The position numbers and the translations under genes are program-made. 64,000 nt of DNA from an uncultured Bacilli bacterium (GTDB lineage Bacteria > Bacillota_I > Bacilli_A > RF39 > UBA660), in assembly GCA_934149515.1 (NCBI GenBank), contig CAKPFD010000002.1, positions 104,488-168,487 on the forward strand. The letters run 5' to 3'. The notes beneath the pieces are model-generated. The model ran no database searches and had not been told where the DNA came from. It was given only the letters and a program-made list of their open reading frames with translations. Shown here piece by piece: positions 44,271 to 53,197 of this stretch (positions within the stretch are counted from its first letter, which is position 1; every line of letters starts with the position of its first letter).

Positions 44271-44345
44271 AAGTAACGTCAAAAAAATGTTCCGCTTGCC
44301 TTAATATGATTGGTTATGAACATTGGTTATAAGATAAGGAGGAAA
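44271..44345 (+). promoter_or_regulatory. putative L19 leader (5'UTR) of rplS
   Basis: The leader contains ATGTTCCGCTTGCC and paired TTGGTTATGAACATTGGTTATAAG repeats able to pair with upstream bases. Its position and the TTCCGC element are those of the ribosomal-protein L19 leader RNA of Bacillota, which allows L19-mediated autoregulation. It was recognised by eye; a covariance-model search would settle it. Confidence 0.45.
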
Positions 44346-44349
44346 AACG

Positions 44350-44694
44350 ATGAATGTAATTGACAAAATTAATGAAAAACAAATCAATAAAGATATTCCT
44401 GAATTTCGTGTTGGTGATACCGTTCGTGTTGATGTAAAAATCATCGAAGGAAAAAGAGAACGTATTCAGGCTTTTGAGGGTGTTGTTATTTCACGTAAAG
44501 GAGGAAGTGTAAGCGAAACGTTTACAGTTCGTAAAATATCATCAGGAATTGGAGTTGAAAGAACATTTCCAATCCATTCACCAAAAATTGCTGCTATCAC
44601 AGTAGTAAGACGTGGTAAAGTAAGACGTGCGAAATTAACATTCTTAAGAAATAAAATTGGTCAATATCGCATTAAAGAAAGAGGACAAAAATAA
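44350..44694 (+). CDS. rplS: 50S ribosomal protein L19
   Basis: A 114-residue protein of full length. IPEFRVGDTVRVDVKIIEGKRERIQAFEGVVI is the N-terminal RNA-binding region and SGIGVERTFPIHSPKI and VRRGKVRRAKLTFLR are core L19 motifs. Located at the 30S-50S interface. GGAGG at 44339-44343. Its usual neighbour trmD is missing; lepB follows after the terminator. Confidence 0.97.
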   Translation: MNVIDKINEKQINKDIPEFRVGDTVRVDVKIIEGKRERIQAFEGVVISRKGGSVSETFTVRKISSGIGVERTFPIHSPKIAAITVVRRGKVRRAKLTFLRNKIGQYRIKERGQK

Positions 44695-44713
44695 GACCAC
44701 TGGTCTTATTTTT
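44687..44713 (+). terminator. terminator of rplS
   Basis: A perfect 11-bp stem AAAAATAAGAC / GTCTTATTTTT with a CACTG loop. It overlaps the last codons of rplS. Confidence 0.85.
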
Positions 44714-44728
44714 ATTTAGGACAAGATT

Positions 44729-45235
44729 ATGAAAGAAAAACTAAAAGAAGTCATTCCTTATATCATCATTGTTTTCGTTGTCATTTTTATCAAAGCATTT
44801 ATTGTAACACCAATCAGAGTAAATGGACCATCTATGCTACCAACACTAAAGGAAAAAGACATCATGATTTTAAACAAAACAGCATATTATTTTTCTTCAC
44901 CAAAACGATTTGATATCGTTGTGATTGATACTAAAGAAAACTATATTATCAAAAGAATTATTGGACTTCCAGGAGAAGAAATAGAGTATAAAGATAACGC
45001 CTTATATGTAAATGGTGAAAAAGTAGAAGAGAAAATAGAAAACTTACAAACAGAAGACTTTACATCAGAAGAATTAGGTAGTAAAAAAATACCAGAAGAT
45101 ACATATTTAGTATTAGGAGATAATCGTATGGAATCTTATGATAGCCGTTCTATTGGTTTTATTAATAAAAAACAAATATTAGGAAAAACATCCTTGACCA
45201 TATTACCATTCAATCGAATTGGAATTCGCAAATAG
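44729..45235 (+). CDS. lepB: type I signal peptidase
   Basis: A 168-residue P-type signal peptidase: N-terminal membrane helix (YIIIVFVVIFIKAFIV), catalytic Ser35 in NGPSMLPTL and Lys75 in YIIKRIIGLPGE, with GDNRMESYDSRSIGFI at the C-terminal end. The Lys general base marks it as the prokaryotic (P) type and not the SipW (ER) type that the surface proteins' leaders appear to need. Confidence 0.94.
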   Translation: MKEKLKEVIPYIIIVFVVIFIKAFIVTPIRVNGPSMLPTLKEKDIMILNKTAYYFSSPKRFDIVVIDTKENYIIKRIIGLPGEEIEYKDNALYVNGEKVEEKIENLQTEDFTSEELGSKKIPEDTYLVLGDNRMESYDSRSIGFINKKQILGKTSLTILPFNRIGIRK

Positions 45236-45305
45236 AAGCATTTTTTTGATGTTTCTTTTTTATGCAAAATATGATATCTTTCTATTAAAGAAGGAGAACT
45301 TAAAA

Positions 45306-46376
45306 ATGGATTTATATCAAAAAATAATGGAACAATTTTCTTATAAAGGATTGACAACACTTGAAATGGCTAGATTCCTATATTTAGAATTAGCAAAAAA
45401 TGTCGTATTTAGTACTAAATTTCAAAATACAACACAACAACAACAAGCCCAAATGCTTTCTGCCAAAATAGATATACATCATATGGAGAACACAAGTATT
45501 AACTGTGTGATGTGGGCACAAGCCTATAGCCAATTGTTAACAGCATTCAACATCCCAAACCGAATAAGAAACCAAGGACATCAATTTGTTGAATTTAATG
45601 TTCAAGGAAAAAAATGGGTAGCAGATGCTACTACTGGTTCTTATAATGATATAGCAAGAATTCACAATCAAGATGATCCTGCCTATTTTGGACTAAGCAT
45701 ATATCAATCCATAGATGAAAAAGCATCCCCATTTCCAAAATACGATAAACAAGTCACGGAAGAACTTTCGCAAATAGATGAAAAATTAGGATATCATAAT
45801 AGTTCTTATCAAAATTTAAAAAAATTAAAACAAATGTTAGAAGAAGTTAAAAGCAATTACTTAAATAGTACTCAATTTTCAATAACATCTAAAGATAAGG
45901 ATAAAGCAAAATTAAAACTAGAACTTTTATTTGCAAGATTAGGAACATTACCACAAGGATATTATGAAGGTAAAGAATTTGTTTATACACTAGAGAAAAT
46001 TTTATTGACAGATGAAGAAATGAAACGTTTATCAGCCAAAGAATTAAAGAAAACAAACAAAGATACAAGTGTTGATATTATTCAAGTAATCACATTGAAA
46101 AATCAAGAAAATAAGGATTATAACTATTATTTATTTTCGGAAAATACAGCAATTCAACCAGTCGATAAAAATGATGTTGTAAGACTTTCTTTATTAGGAT
46201 ATGGCTTAGAAGAAGATGCTATCATTCCAGGTATTATTTATCCTAGAAATTTTATTCCTGGTAAAATTGAAAATAGTTTATCTTACAAGTTAAAAAGAAA
46301 ACTTCACCAAAAAGAAATTGCTCAATCTCCAATTGCTAAGTTTGCTTCGGCCCATCAAGCAACCATCAAGAAATAA
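45306..46376 (+). CDS. transglutaminase-like protein
   Basis: About 356 residues. A transglutaminase-type triad is seen: Cys67 in INCVMWAQAY, His92 in GHQFVEFNVQG and Asp107 in VADATTG. An alpha-helical region (about 160-250) and a C-terminal beta domain follow. No signal peptide, so cytoplasmic. It might be a peptidase or amidase of the transglutaminase fold. ATG 45306 is chosen because AAGGAG lies just upstream at 45291-45296; the long in-frame extension to 45219 overlaps lepB. Family not pinned down. Confidence 0.6.
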   Translation: MDLYQKIMEQFSYKGLTTLEMARFLYLELAKNVVFSTKFQNTTQQQQAQMLSAKIDIHHMENTSINCVMWAQAYSQLLTAFNIPNRIRNQGHQFVEFNVQGKKWVADATTGSYNDIARIHNQDDPAYFGLSIYQSIDEKASPFPKYDKQVTEELSQIDEKLGYHNSSYQNLKKLKQMLEEVKSNYLNSTQFSITSKDKDKAKLKLELLFARLGTLPQGYYEGKEFVYTLEKILLTDEEMKRLSAKELKKTNKDTSVDIIQVITLKNQENKDYNYYLFSENTAIQPVDKNDVVRLSLLGYGLEEDAIIPGIIYPRNFIPGKIENSLSYKLKRKLHQKEIAQSPIAKFASAHQATIKK

Positions 46377-46393
46377 ACAATTTCTTTTTTTGG

Positions 46394-46449
46394 TTGACAG
46401 TTGAATAGATATTCAATTATACTAGCAATAGTTGAGTAACAGTTCAACT
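46394..46449 (+). promoter_or_regulatory. ArsR-regulated promoter with two operators
   Basis: TTGACA (46394-46399), 18-bp spacer, TATACT (46418-46423). A perfect 16-bp palindrome TTGAATAGATATTCAA (46401-46416) lies in the spacer, and AGTTGA / TCAACT arms (46430-46435 and 46444-46449) lie just after the start site. The first is a typical SmtB/ArsR-family 12-2-12-like operator. Confidence 0.75.
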
Positions 46450-46465
46450 AAAGGAGGATTTACCA

Positions 46466-46843
46466 ATGAAACAGCAAACTTGGACTTGCGATTGTAATAT
46501 GATACATCAAGAGGCGGTACAGAAAGCCTTAAAACATAAACCTACAACTAATCAAATTCAAAATCTATCGGATTTATTTAAAATGTTAGGAGATAAAACA
46601 AGAATCAAAATTATTTGGGCACTTGATAATCACGAAATGTGTGTTTGTGATATTGCCAATGCACTCAATATGACAAAATCATCCATTTCCCATCAATTAG
46701 CCATCTTAAGAGAAGCAGGAATCGTTACTTACCATAAATCAGGAAAAGAAGTATATTATATGCTAGATGATGATCATATAAAAAAAATATATGAAATTGG
46801 CTTAGAACATATTGCCCATAAAATGAAAGGAGTGTTAAAATGA
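46466..46843 (+). CDS. ArsR/SmtB-family metal-sensing repressor (CadC-like)
   Basis: A 125-residue winged helix with the ArsR fold. Cys8 and Cys10 (TCDC) near the N terminus and Cys59, Cys61 (EMCVCDIA) in helix alpha-3 make the thiolate site of CadC-type sensors for Cd, Pb or Zn. TKSSISHQLAILREAGIV is the recognition helix. Overlaps the P-type ATPase gene by ATGA; both sit under the operator-bearing promoter, so the sensor represses its own operon until metal appears. Confidence 0.9.
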   Translation: MKQQTWTCDCNMIHQEAVQKALKHKPTTNQIQNLSDLFKMLGDKTRIKIIWALDNHEMCVCDIANALNMTKSSISHQLAILREAGIVTYHKSGKEVYYMLDDDHIKKIYEIGLEHIAHKMKGVLK

Positions 46844-48894
46844 CCAAATATAAATATTCTATTCATAATTTAGACTGTGCTAATTGTGCACGTGAAATAG
46901 AGAAAAACTTAAATAAAAAGGAAGAATTTCATGATGTTTCTGTCAATTTTAGTACTTGCAAATTATCTTTCGAATCAGAAAAAAATTATACCATTAAAGA
47001 ATTGAATCATTTTATTCAACAAGTAGAACCAGATGCTTATCTTACCACCACAAATATAGAAGAAGAAAAAAGTGAATATCATCTTAGCATCTTATTATTA
47101 GCATTATTCATCGGTATAGGAGCATACTTTCTACCATTACCAACCATTATGAAAACAATTTGTTATGTGTTATCTTATGCCTTACTTCTTTATCGAACAA
47201 CCATCAATGCTATCAAATTACTACTAAAAGGAAAAGGAATCAACGAAAATGCACTTATCACTATTTCTTGTCTTGGTGCTTTCTTTCTAGGAAAAATCAT
47301 GGAAGGAATGATGGTAATTGTCTTATATACAATCGGTAAAATTTTAGAACAAAAAGCGATTAACAACTCTAGAAAATCAATTAAAAACTTACTAGACATC
47401 AAAGAACCATTTGCAAATAAAAAAGTAGGAAAAGAAATTATTAAAATAGCCGTAGAAGAAGTACAAAAAGGCGATATATTAATGATTAAAAAAGGAGAAA
47501 AAATACCAGTTGATGGCATCATTACCAAAGGAACTAGTAAATTAGATATGGCAGCCTTAACAGGAGAAAGTGAATTAATAACTGTCAAGGAACAAGATAC
47601 AATATTATCTGGAAGTATCAACATGGGAAGTCCATTAGAAATAAAAGCAACCACTAATTTTGAAGATTCTACAGTAGCAAAAATACTTGATTTATTAGAA
47701 AGTGCTACAGATAAAAAAACAAAAACGGAAACGACAATTTCTAAAATTAGTAAAATTTATACCCCTATCGTTATTACTCTAGCAATAATAATCATTATCA
47801 CTTTCCCAATTTTCTTTTCTATTCCTTTAACAGAAAGTATTCATCGTGCATTAACATTTTTAGTTATTTCCTGTCCCTGTGCCATCGCTATTTCCATACC
47901 ACTTTCTTACTTTACAGGAATTGGTGTAGCAAGCAAAAATGGTATCTTAATTAAAGGTAGTAACTATTTAGATAACCTAAGTAGTGCCACTAGTATTATC
48001 TTTGACAAAACAGGAACTCTAACAAATGGAACTTTTCAAGTAAAAGATATTAATATAGAAAAATCAGTTCAAAAACAATACACCAAAGATGAAATAATAG
48101 ACATCTTACGAAAAGGAGAATCTTTATCTACCCATCCAATTGCAACTTCTATTGTCCATTTAAAAGAAGAGAAAGTAGATAATACAATGATAAAAGATTT
48201 TCAAGAAGAAACAGGAAAAGGAATTACCTTTACCTTAAATCAGCAACAAATTAAAATAGGAAACCACAAACTATGTCATTGTGAAAATGAAGAAGCAGCA
48301 CTACATTTAAATATAGATGGTAAACATATCGCTTCTATTGTCATTGATGATGGTATAAAAGAACATGCCAAAGAAGTCATTCAAACCCTAAAATCTTATC
48401 AAATAAAAACTCATATGTTTACAGGAGATAAAAAACAAGTTGCACTTACCATCGGCAAAGAATTAAACATTGATGATATTCAATATGAAATGTTACCTCA
48501 AGATAAATTTGAAAGTTACGAAAAAATAAGTAACAGTGATGAAAATAAAATAACAGTGTTTGTCGGAGATGGCATTAATGATGCACCTGTATTAAAAAGA
48601 GCAGATATTGGTATTTCCATGGGAGGAGTTGGAACAGATTCAGCAATTGAAGCAAGTGACATCGTTTTAATGAGTGATGAACTAGATAAAATTCCATTAG
48701 CCATTGCTATTTCTAAATATACAAAGAAAGTGATGAAGCAAAATTTAACCATGGCCATGACAATTAAAATTGTAATTTTACTTTTAAGTATGTTTGGGCT
48801 TGCCAATATGTGGATGGCGGTATTTGCAGATACTGGTGTTACATTATTAACCATTATAAATACCTTAAAAATCATGCATAAATATCAAAACTAG
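46840..48894 (+). CDS. zntA: P1B heavy-metal-exporting ATPase (ZntA/CadA-type)
   Basis: A 684-residue P1B-type ATPase: an HMA domain with Cys13/Cys16 in LDCANCARE, eight membrane helices, TGES, CPC near 344-348 (SCPCAIAISIPL) and DKTGTLT with phospho-Asp near 389. HP and GDGINDAP motifs follow. CPC with upstream ArsR-CadC-type sensor points to Zn/Cd/Pb efflux and not copper. Only one HMA domain. Cotranscribed with the repressor. Confidence 0.93.
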   Translation: MTKYKYSIHNLDCANCAREIEKNLNKKEEFHDVSVNFSTCKLSFESEKNYTIKELNHFIQQVEPDAYLTTTNIEEEKSEYHLSILLLALFIGIGAYFLPLPTIMKTICYVLSYALLLYRTTINAIKLLLKGKGINENALITISCLGAFFLGKIMEGMMVIVLYTIGKILEQKAINNSRKSIKNLLDIKEPFANKKVGKEIIKIAVEEVQKGDILMIKKGEKIPVDGIITKGTSKLDMAALTGESELITVKEQDTILSGSINMGSPLEIKATTNFEDSTVAKILDLLESATDKKTKTETTISKISKIYTPIVITLAIIIIITFPIFFSIPLTESIHRALTFLVISCPCAIAISIPLSYFTGIGVASKNGILIKGSNYLDNLSSATSIIFDKTGTLTNGTFQVKDINIEKSVQKQYTKDEIIDILRKGESLSTHPIATSIVHLKEEKVDNTMIKDFQEETGKGITFTLNQQQIKIGNHKLCHCENEEAALHLNIDGKHIASIVIDDGIKEHAKEVIQTLKSYQIKTHMFTGDKKQVALTIGKELNIDDIQYEMLPQDKFESYEKISNSDENKITVFVGDGINDAPVLKRADIGISMGGVGTDSAIEASDIVLMSDELDKIPLAIAISKYTKKVMKQNLTMAMTIKIVILLLSMFGLANMWMAVFADTGVTLLTIINTLKIMHKYQN

Positions 48895-48904
48895 GAGGAA
48901 AATA

Positions 48905-49390
48905 ATGAACAAACAACAAATATATGACTATTTAAATAGTAAAAACATTCCCTTTGAAAAATTAGAACATCAACCAGTCTACAACATGGAACAACTAACA
49001 GAAATAGATATGCCACATAAAGAATATGAAGCCAAAAATCTATTTCTTCGTGATGATAAAAGAAAAAATTACTATTTAGTGACTATCAAAGGCGATAAAA
49101 AGATAGATTTAAAAGAGGTTAGAAAAAAATACCAAACAAGGCCGTTAACATTTGCTTCTGAAGAAGAATTATTTAGCATATTACAATTAAAAAAAGGGGC
49201 AGTAACACCACTTGGCTTATTAAATGATAAAGAAAGAAAAGTGCATTTTTTATTAGATGAAACTTTTACTCCAACTTCACTTATTGGAATCCATCCAAAT
49301 GATAATACAGCAACTATATGGTTAAAAGTAAATGATGTATTATCTATCATAAAAGAACATGGTAATCAAATCGATATTGTATCTATATAA
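48905..49390 (+). CDS. YbaK/ProX-like aminoacyl-tRNA deacylase
   Basis: A 161-residue INS/YbaK-fold protein. AKNLFLRDDKRKNYYLVTIKGDKKIDLKEV is the conserved core with Lys near 55, KGAVTPLGLLND the GxxxP motif, and FTPTSLIGIHPNDNTATIWL the end. It is of the ProX/PrdX class that clears mischarged Ala-tRNA-Pro. Eleven bases after zntA, so it may share its transcript without a functional link. Confidence 0.85.
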   Translation: MNKQQIYDYLNSKNIPFEKLEHQPVYNMEQLTEIDMPHKEYEAKNLFLRDDKRKNYYLVTIKGDKKIDLKEVRKKYQTRPLTFASEEELFSILQLKKGAVTPLGLLNDKERKVHFLLDETFTPTSLIGIHPNDNTATIWLKVNDVLSIIKEHGNQIDIVSI

Positions 49391-49459
49391 ATAAAAAATG
49401 AGTTGAAATTTAACACCAAAATAATAGATGATCTAAAATTTAAAAGGAGAAAGTAAAAA

Positions 49460-50062
49460 ATGAAAACAGTATTATTTGCAACAGAAAATGAAAGTAAAGT
49501 CAATCGATTTAAAGCAAAACTTTTGGCAAAAGGAATCAAAATAATAACCATCAATGACCTTCCTGAAAAGTTAGAAATAGAAGAAAATGGAAAAGATGCA
49601 ATTGAAAATGCTTTAATCAAAGCAAGAGCTTATGCCAAAGTACAAGACTTACCAGTTTTTGCAATGGATGATAGTTTATATATCGAAAATATTCCCCAAG
49701 ATAAACAACCAGGCATGTATGTTAGAAGAGTAAACGGAAAACGTTTAACAGATGAAGAAATGCTTACTTATTATACCAACTTAGCCCATGAATATGGAAT
49801 AAACGGCAAATTAACTTGTCGTTGGGTCTATGGAATTGCTACTATCAATAACAAAATAGAATCTACCTACACATTTAGTAAAGATGATTTTTATATAGTA
49901 GATAAACCATCTACCAAAATAGAAAAGGGCTATCCATTAAATACCATATCTGTTCATAAAAAATTAAACAAATACTTTACAGATATAACCAAAGAAGAAT
50001 GGAAAAATCAACACGAAAATGAAGAAGATGTGATACAATTTTTATATGATCGTTTGTCATAA
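49460..50062 (+). CDS. Ham1/RdgB-family non-canonical purine NTP pyrophosphatase
   Basis: A 200-residue ITPase-fold protein: MKTVLFATENESKVNRFK (S/T-xN-xxK nucleotide motif), DDSLYIENIPQDKQPGMYVRR replacing the usual SGL-PGxxSAR, and KIEKGYPLNTIS near the end. It hydrolyses ITP/XTP-type nucleotides in the family. Some positions differ from standard RdgB, so another nucleotide may be the substrate. Ends at a clear hairpin. Confidence 0.75.
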   Translation: MKTVLFATENESKVNRFKAKLLAKGIKIITINDLPEKLEIEENGKDAIENALIKARAYAKVQDLPVFAMDDSLYIENIPQDKQPGMYVRRVNGKRLTDEEMLTYYTNLAHEYGINGKLTCRWVYGIATINNKIESTYTFSKDDFYIVDKPSTKIEKGYPLNTISVHKKLNKYFTDITKEEWKNQHENEEDVIQFLYDRLS

Positions 50063-50096
50063 GAAATTATGAAAGAAGATGTTAAACAATAACTAG

Positions 50097-50120
50097 AAAA
50101 GATCTCAAATGATCTTTTTT
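50097..50120 (+). terminator. terminator after the ITPase gene
   Basis: AAAAGATC / GATCTTTT with a TCAAAT loop and T run. Confidence 0.7.
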
Positions 50121-50186
50121 CTATAACTTTTAAGGTAAAGACATGTATTACATTTCTTAACATAAGATAAAAAGAGGAGTAAATAA

Positions 50187-51329
50187 ATGCAAAAAAATAA
50201 TAATTTATTGAAAGATAGAGCATTTCTTGAAATTAATCTAAATAATTTAGAACACAATATCAATCAAATTAAACAAATACTATCTTCTAAAACGAAAATA
50301 ATGGCCGTTATTAAGGCTAATGCTTATGGTCATGATAGTATTCTTGTTGCAAAAAAATTATCAGAACTTGGTATTGATGATTTTGCAGTAGCAACACTAG
50401 AAGAAGGAATCATCCTTCGAAAAAATCATATCAAAGGTAATATTTTAATACTTGGATATACTGATTTTGAAAACTTACAATACGTTATAAAATACGATCT
50501 AATACAAACTATCATTGATGTTGATTATTCAGAAAAAATTAAAACACTTCCTTTAAAGAACAAACTAAAATGCCATGTAAAAATAAATACTGGAATGAAT
50601 CGTATTGGTGAAGATTGTCATAATTTATCAAGTCTTATTACTATCTTTGAAAATCCAAAACTTACTATTTTAGGAACATTCAGTCACTTATGTGTAGCAG
50701 ATTCTAAAAAGAAAGAAGATATAAACTTTACTAAAAATCAAATTCAAAATTTTACTATGTGTATAAAGTCCTTACAAGAGCATGGCTTTCATCCGGGTAA
50801 ATTACATATTCAAAACAGTTATGGCGTGATAAATTATAATGAAGAAATATATGACTATGTTCGAGTTGGTATTTTAATGTATGGTGTAAATAATGAAGAA
50901 AAATCTTATCAAAAAATAAAATTAGACTTAAAACCAGTTTTATCTTTAAAAGCCAAAATAGTGAGCATAAAAGAAATAAATAAAAATGAAAGTGTTGGTT
51001 ATGGTAGAACTTATGTTGCTTCATCGAAAAGAAAAATTGCTACCATTGCTATTGGGTATGCTGATGGTTTGCCACGAAATCTTTCAAATAAAAATGTATC
51101 TGTTAAAATAAATCATGCCTATGCTAAAATCATCGGTAGAATTTGTATGGATCAATGTATGATAGATATTACCAATATAAAAAACGCAAAAGTAGGAGAT
51201 ATTGCTACTATTATTGATAGTGAAGACAATCACGTATCTTTAGAAAAATTAGCAACCAAAGCAGATACTATCACCGATGAATTAGCAAGTAGATTAGGAA
51301 ACCGTTTAAAAAGAATTGCCATAGAATAA
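50187..51329 (+). CDS. alr: alanine racemase
   Basis: A 380-residue fold-type III PLP enzyme. PLP-binding Lys43 in MAVIKANAYGHD, HVKINTGMNRIG, GTFSHLCVADS, catalytic Tyr about 272 in VGYGRTYVAS, and IGRICMDQCMIDIT. It interconverts L- and D-alanine for peptidoglycan. No membrane domain, so not a VanT-type serine racemase. AGAGGAG RBS. Monocistronic with terminator. Confidence 0.93.
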   Translation: MQKNNNLLKDRAFLEINLNNLEHNINQIKQILSSKTKIMAVIKANAYGHDSILVAKKLSELGIDDFAVATLEEGIILRKNHIKGNILILGYTDFENLQYVIKYDLIQTIIDVDYSEKIKTLPLKNKLKCHVKINTGMNRIGEDCHNLSSLITIFENPKLTILGTFSHLCVADSKKKEDINFTKNQIQNFTMCIKSLQEHGFHPGKLHIQNSYGVINYNEEIYDYVRVGILMYGVNNEEKSYQKIKLDLKPVLSLKAKIVSIKEINKNESVGYGRTYVASSKRKIATIAIGYADGLPRNLSNKNVSVKINHAYAKIIGRICMDQCMIDITNIKNAKVGDIATIIDSEDNHVSLEKLATKADTITDELASRLGNRLKRIAIE

Positions 51330-51354
51330 AAGATTAGGATAACTAGTCTTTTTA
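51328..51354 (+). terminator. terminator of alr
   Basis: AAAGATTAG / CTAGTCTTT stem (one G-T pair) with T run, beginning at the stop codon. Confidence 0.6.
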
Positions 51355-51437
51355 TTGTTTTATATATTAAAAATATAGAAATAAATGCTAAAAATTAGTA
51401 TAATACTATTGGAATGAGATAAGATAGGGAGGAAAAA

Positions 51438-51751
51438 ATGATAAAACAAACAGTAGGAAAAGAAGCCTTAGAAGAATTTACTCCTAAATTTGCACATTAT
51501 AATGATGATATTTTATTTGGTGAAAACTGGAATGATGAAGCAATCGATCTAAAAACAAGATAAGATGTATCATAACCGTTGTAGCATTAATGTCTAGTGG
51601 GATAACTGATAATTCTTTAAAATATCATTTAGAAAACGCGAAGAAAGTTGGAGTAATCAAAGAAGAAATGGCTGGTATTATAACACACACTGCCTTTTAC
51701 GTTGGATAGCCAAAAGGATGGACAGTATTTAATTTAGCTAAGGTGGTATAA
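51438..51751 (+). pseudogene. carboxymuconolactone decarboxylase-family pseudogene
   Basis: GGGAGG and ATG 51438 are intact, but the frame stops after 41 codons at TAA 51561-51563. A 5-base insertion (TAAGA) there shifts the rest, which continues as CIITVVALMSSGITDNSLKYHLENAKK and ITHTAFYVG, then TAG 51707-51709 where family members have Trp, then PKGWTVFNLAKVV to TAA 51749-51751. AhpD/CMD-type proteins are small redox or decarboxylase enzymes. Two independent lesions show a true pseudogene. The cupin gene follows by 2 bp. Confidence 0.85.
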
Positions 51752-51753
51752 AG

Positions 51754-52197
51754 ATGAATAAAGAAGAGTTTACAACAGAAAATATATTTGGTTTAGGACA
51801 AGAAAATGTGAATTTTGCTAAATATTTTATTGGTAAGAGTTATTTAAATCCATTGACAGATCCAAAGGATACTATCTTTTTAGCAAACGTTACATTTGAA
51901 CCAGGCTGTAGAAATAATTGGCACATTCATCATGCAACAAAAAATGGCGGACAAATTTTAATATGTACTGCTGGTGAAGGTTGGTATCAAGAAGCAGGAA
52001 AAGATCCCGTTAGCTTGGAACCAGGTATGGTAATAACAATTCCAGCAAATGTTAAACATTGGCATGGGGCTAAAAAAGATTCTTGGTTTAGTCATATCGC
52101 GATAGAAGTTCCTGGAGAAAATACATCAAACGAATGGTGTGAACCAGTAACTGATGAAGAATATAATAAATTACTTAGAAAGCTAAATAAAATATAA
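51754..52197 (+). CDS. cupin-domain protein
   Basis: A 147-residue single cupin. Metal ligands are in NNWHIHHATKNGGQILICTAGEGWYQE (HxHx pattern, then Gln/Glu) and VKHWHGAKKDSWFSHIAIE. In many bacteria this cupin subfamily is encoded next to a carboxymuconolactone decarboxylase, as here, where that partner is dead. Possible small-molecule oxidation or isomerisation. Probably still translated from the shared upstream signals; AAGGTGG RBS. Confidence 0.85.
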   Translation: MNKEEFTTENIFGLGQENVNFAKYFIGKSYLNPLTDPKDTIFLANVTFEPGCRNNWHIHHATKNGGQILICTAGEGWYQEAGKDPVSLEPGMVITIPANVKHWHGAKKDSWFSHIAIEVPGENTSNEWCEPVTDEEYNKLLRKLNKI

Positions 52198-52201
52198 GAT
52201 T

Positions 52202-52264
52202 ATGAATTTTTATAAAGATTTAAATGACTATGATGAAATAATTCTAGGAGCGTCCATTTGGTAA
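52202..52264 (+). pseudogene. flavodoxin-domain fragment (middle part)
   Basis: The 20-codon ORF MNFYKDLNDYDEIILGASIW then TAA matches the middle of flavodoxin-like or HemG-like domains (YDEIILGASI then W). No N or C terminus is beside it. A relic left between the cupin and NUDIX genes. Confidence 0.5.
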
Positions 52265-52327
52265 GGCAACTTGATATGAAAATTTATAAATACTTAATAG
52301 CAATGAATATAAGGAGAAACAAATAAT

Positions 52328-52807
52328 ATGAAAGAAGAAGTGCTAGATTTATATGATAATAAATTTCACAAACTTGACAAAACAATAGTTAGAAGAAAAG
52401 ATGAAATACCAGAAGGCGCTAACATAATGCAATCATATATTTTAATAAAAAATAATAATAAATATTTATTGGAACAATCAAATGTTCAAAACAGCTATCA
52501 TTGGGCAATTCCTGGCGGTCATTTAATGACTGGTGAAACACCGGAAAACGCTTTGAGTCGAGAACTTAAAGAAGAATTAAATATAGAAAATATTAGTTAT
52601 AAAAAAATAGATACAATAAAATTTCCTTACAATCAATTTATTTTTAATGTTTTTTATTCAGAAGATACTATAAATATGAATGATTTAAAATTTCAACAAG
52701 AGGAAGTTATTTCAGTTAAATGGTATACAAAAGATGAAATATTAAAACTAATTGAAGAAGGAAAAATACCAAAAGGATATGCTTTCATTTTAAAAAAATA
52801 TATGTAG
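52328..52807 (+). CDS. NUDIX hydrolase
   Basis: A 159-residue NUDIX protein. The box is GGHLMTGETPENALSRELKEELNIE (GX5EX7REUXEEXGU with Asn for the final Gly). Substrate class cannot be read; MutT/ADP-ribose or 8-oxo-nucleotide type are options. The N-terminal 35 residues resemble the isopentenyl-isomerase-like NUDIX leader. AGGAGAAAC RBS. Confidence 0.85.
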   Translation: MKEEVLDLYDNKFHKLDKTIVRRKDEIPEGANIMQSYILIKNNNKYLLEQSNVQNSYHWAIPGGHLMTGETPENALSRELKEELNIENISYKKIDTIKFPYNQFIFNVFYSEDTINMNDLKFQQEEVISVKWYTKDEILKLIEEGKIPKGYAFILKKYM

Positions 52808-52915
52808 TAAAATAATTAATAATATAAAAAAGATAATTAAAAACAGAACAATTATTTCATTAGAATGATGCACTACTATTTTTAGTAGAAATTACATAAA
52901 GAAAGGATGAATAAA

Positions 52916-53059
52916 ATGAATAAAAAACTAATTGTATACTTTTCTTATATCAACCATACAAAAATGATAGCAGAAAAAATAAAAGAAACATTAAATTGTG
53001 ATATTGTCCAATTGCAACCGGTAATTCCTTATTCAAAGAACTATCAACAAGATAAATAG
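52916..53059 (+). pseudogene. flavodoxin N-terminal fragment
   Basis: GAAAGGATG and ATG 52916 start a 47-codon ORF, MNKKLIVYFSYINHTKMIAEK then LNCDIVQLQPVIPYSKNYQ, the FMN-phosphate-loop half of a flavodoxin, ending at TAG 53057. Further frames continue with out-of-frame remnants toward 53180. The rest of the flavodoxin is lost. This is the only feature in the 390-bp gap before mgtA; no M-box-like riboswitch pattern was seen there. Confidence 0.7.
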
Positions 53060-53197
53060 TTTATAAAAAAATAAGAAATGAAGTACAAACCACGATAAAT
53101 ATCTATAAAAACTATATTATAAAATCATTTTTCTTTAAAACTAAGATACATACCAAAAATATATATGATAACGAAAAGTAAAAGGAGATACTAAAAA

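Noticed and set aside
50187..51329. VanT-type serine racemase suggested by the nearby acyltransferase-3 gene
   Set aside because: The racemase has no membrane domain and the acyltransferase is 10 kb away under different signals.
53060..53197. M-box or other Mg2+ riboswitch before mgtA
   Set aside because: The gap holds flavodoxin debris; none of the conserved M-box bases or helices could be found.
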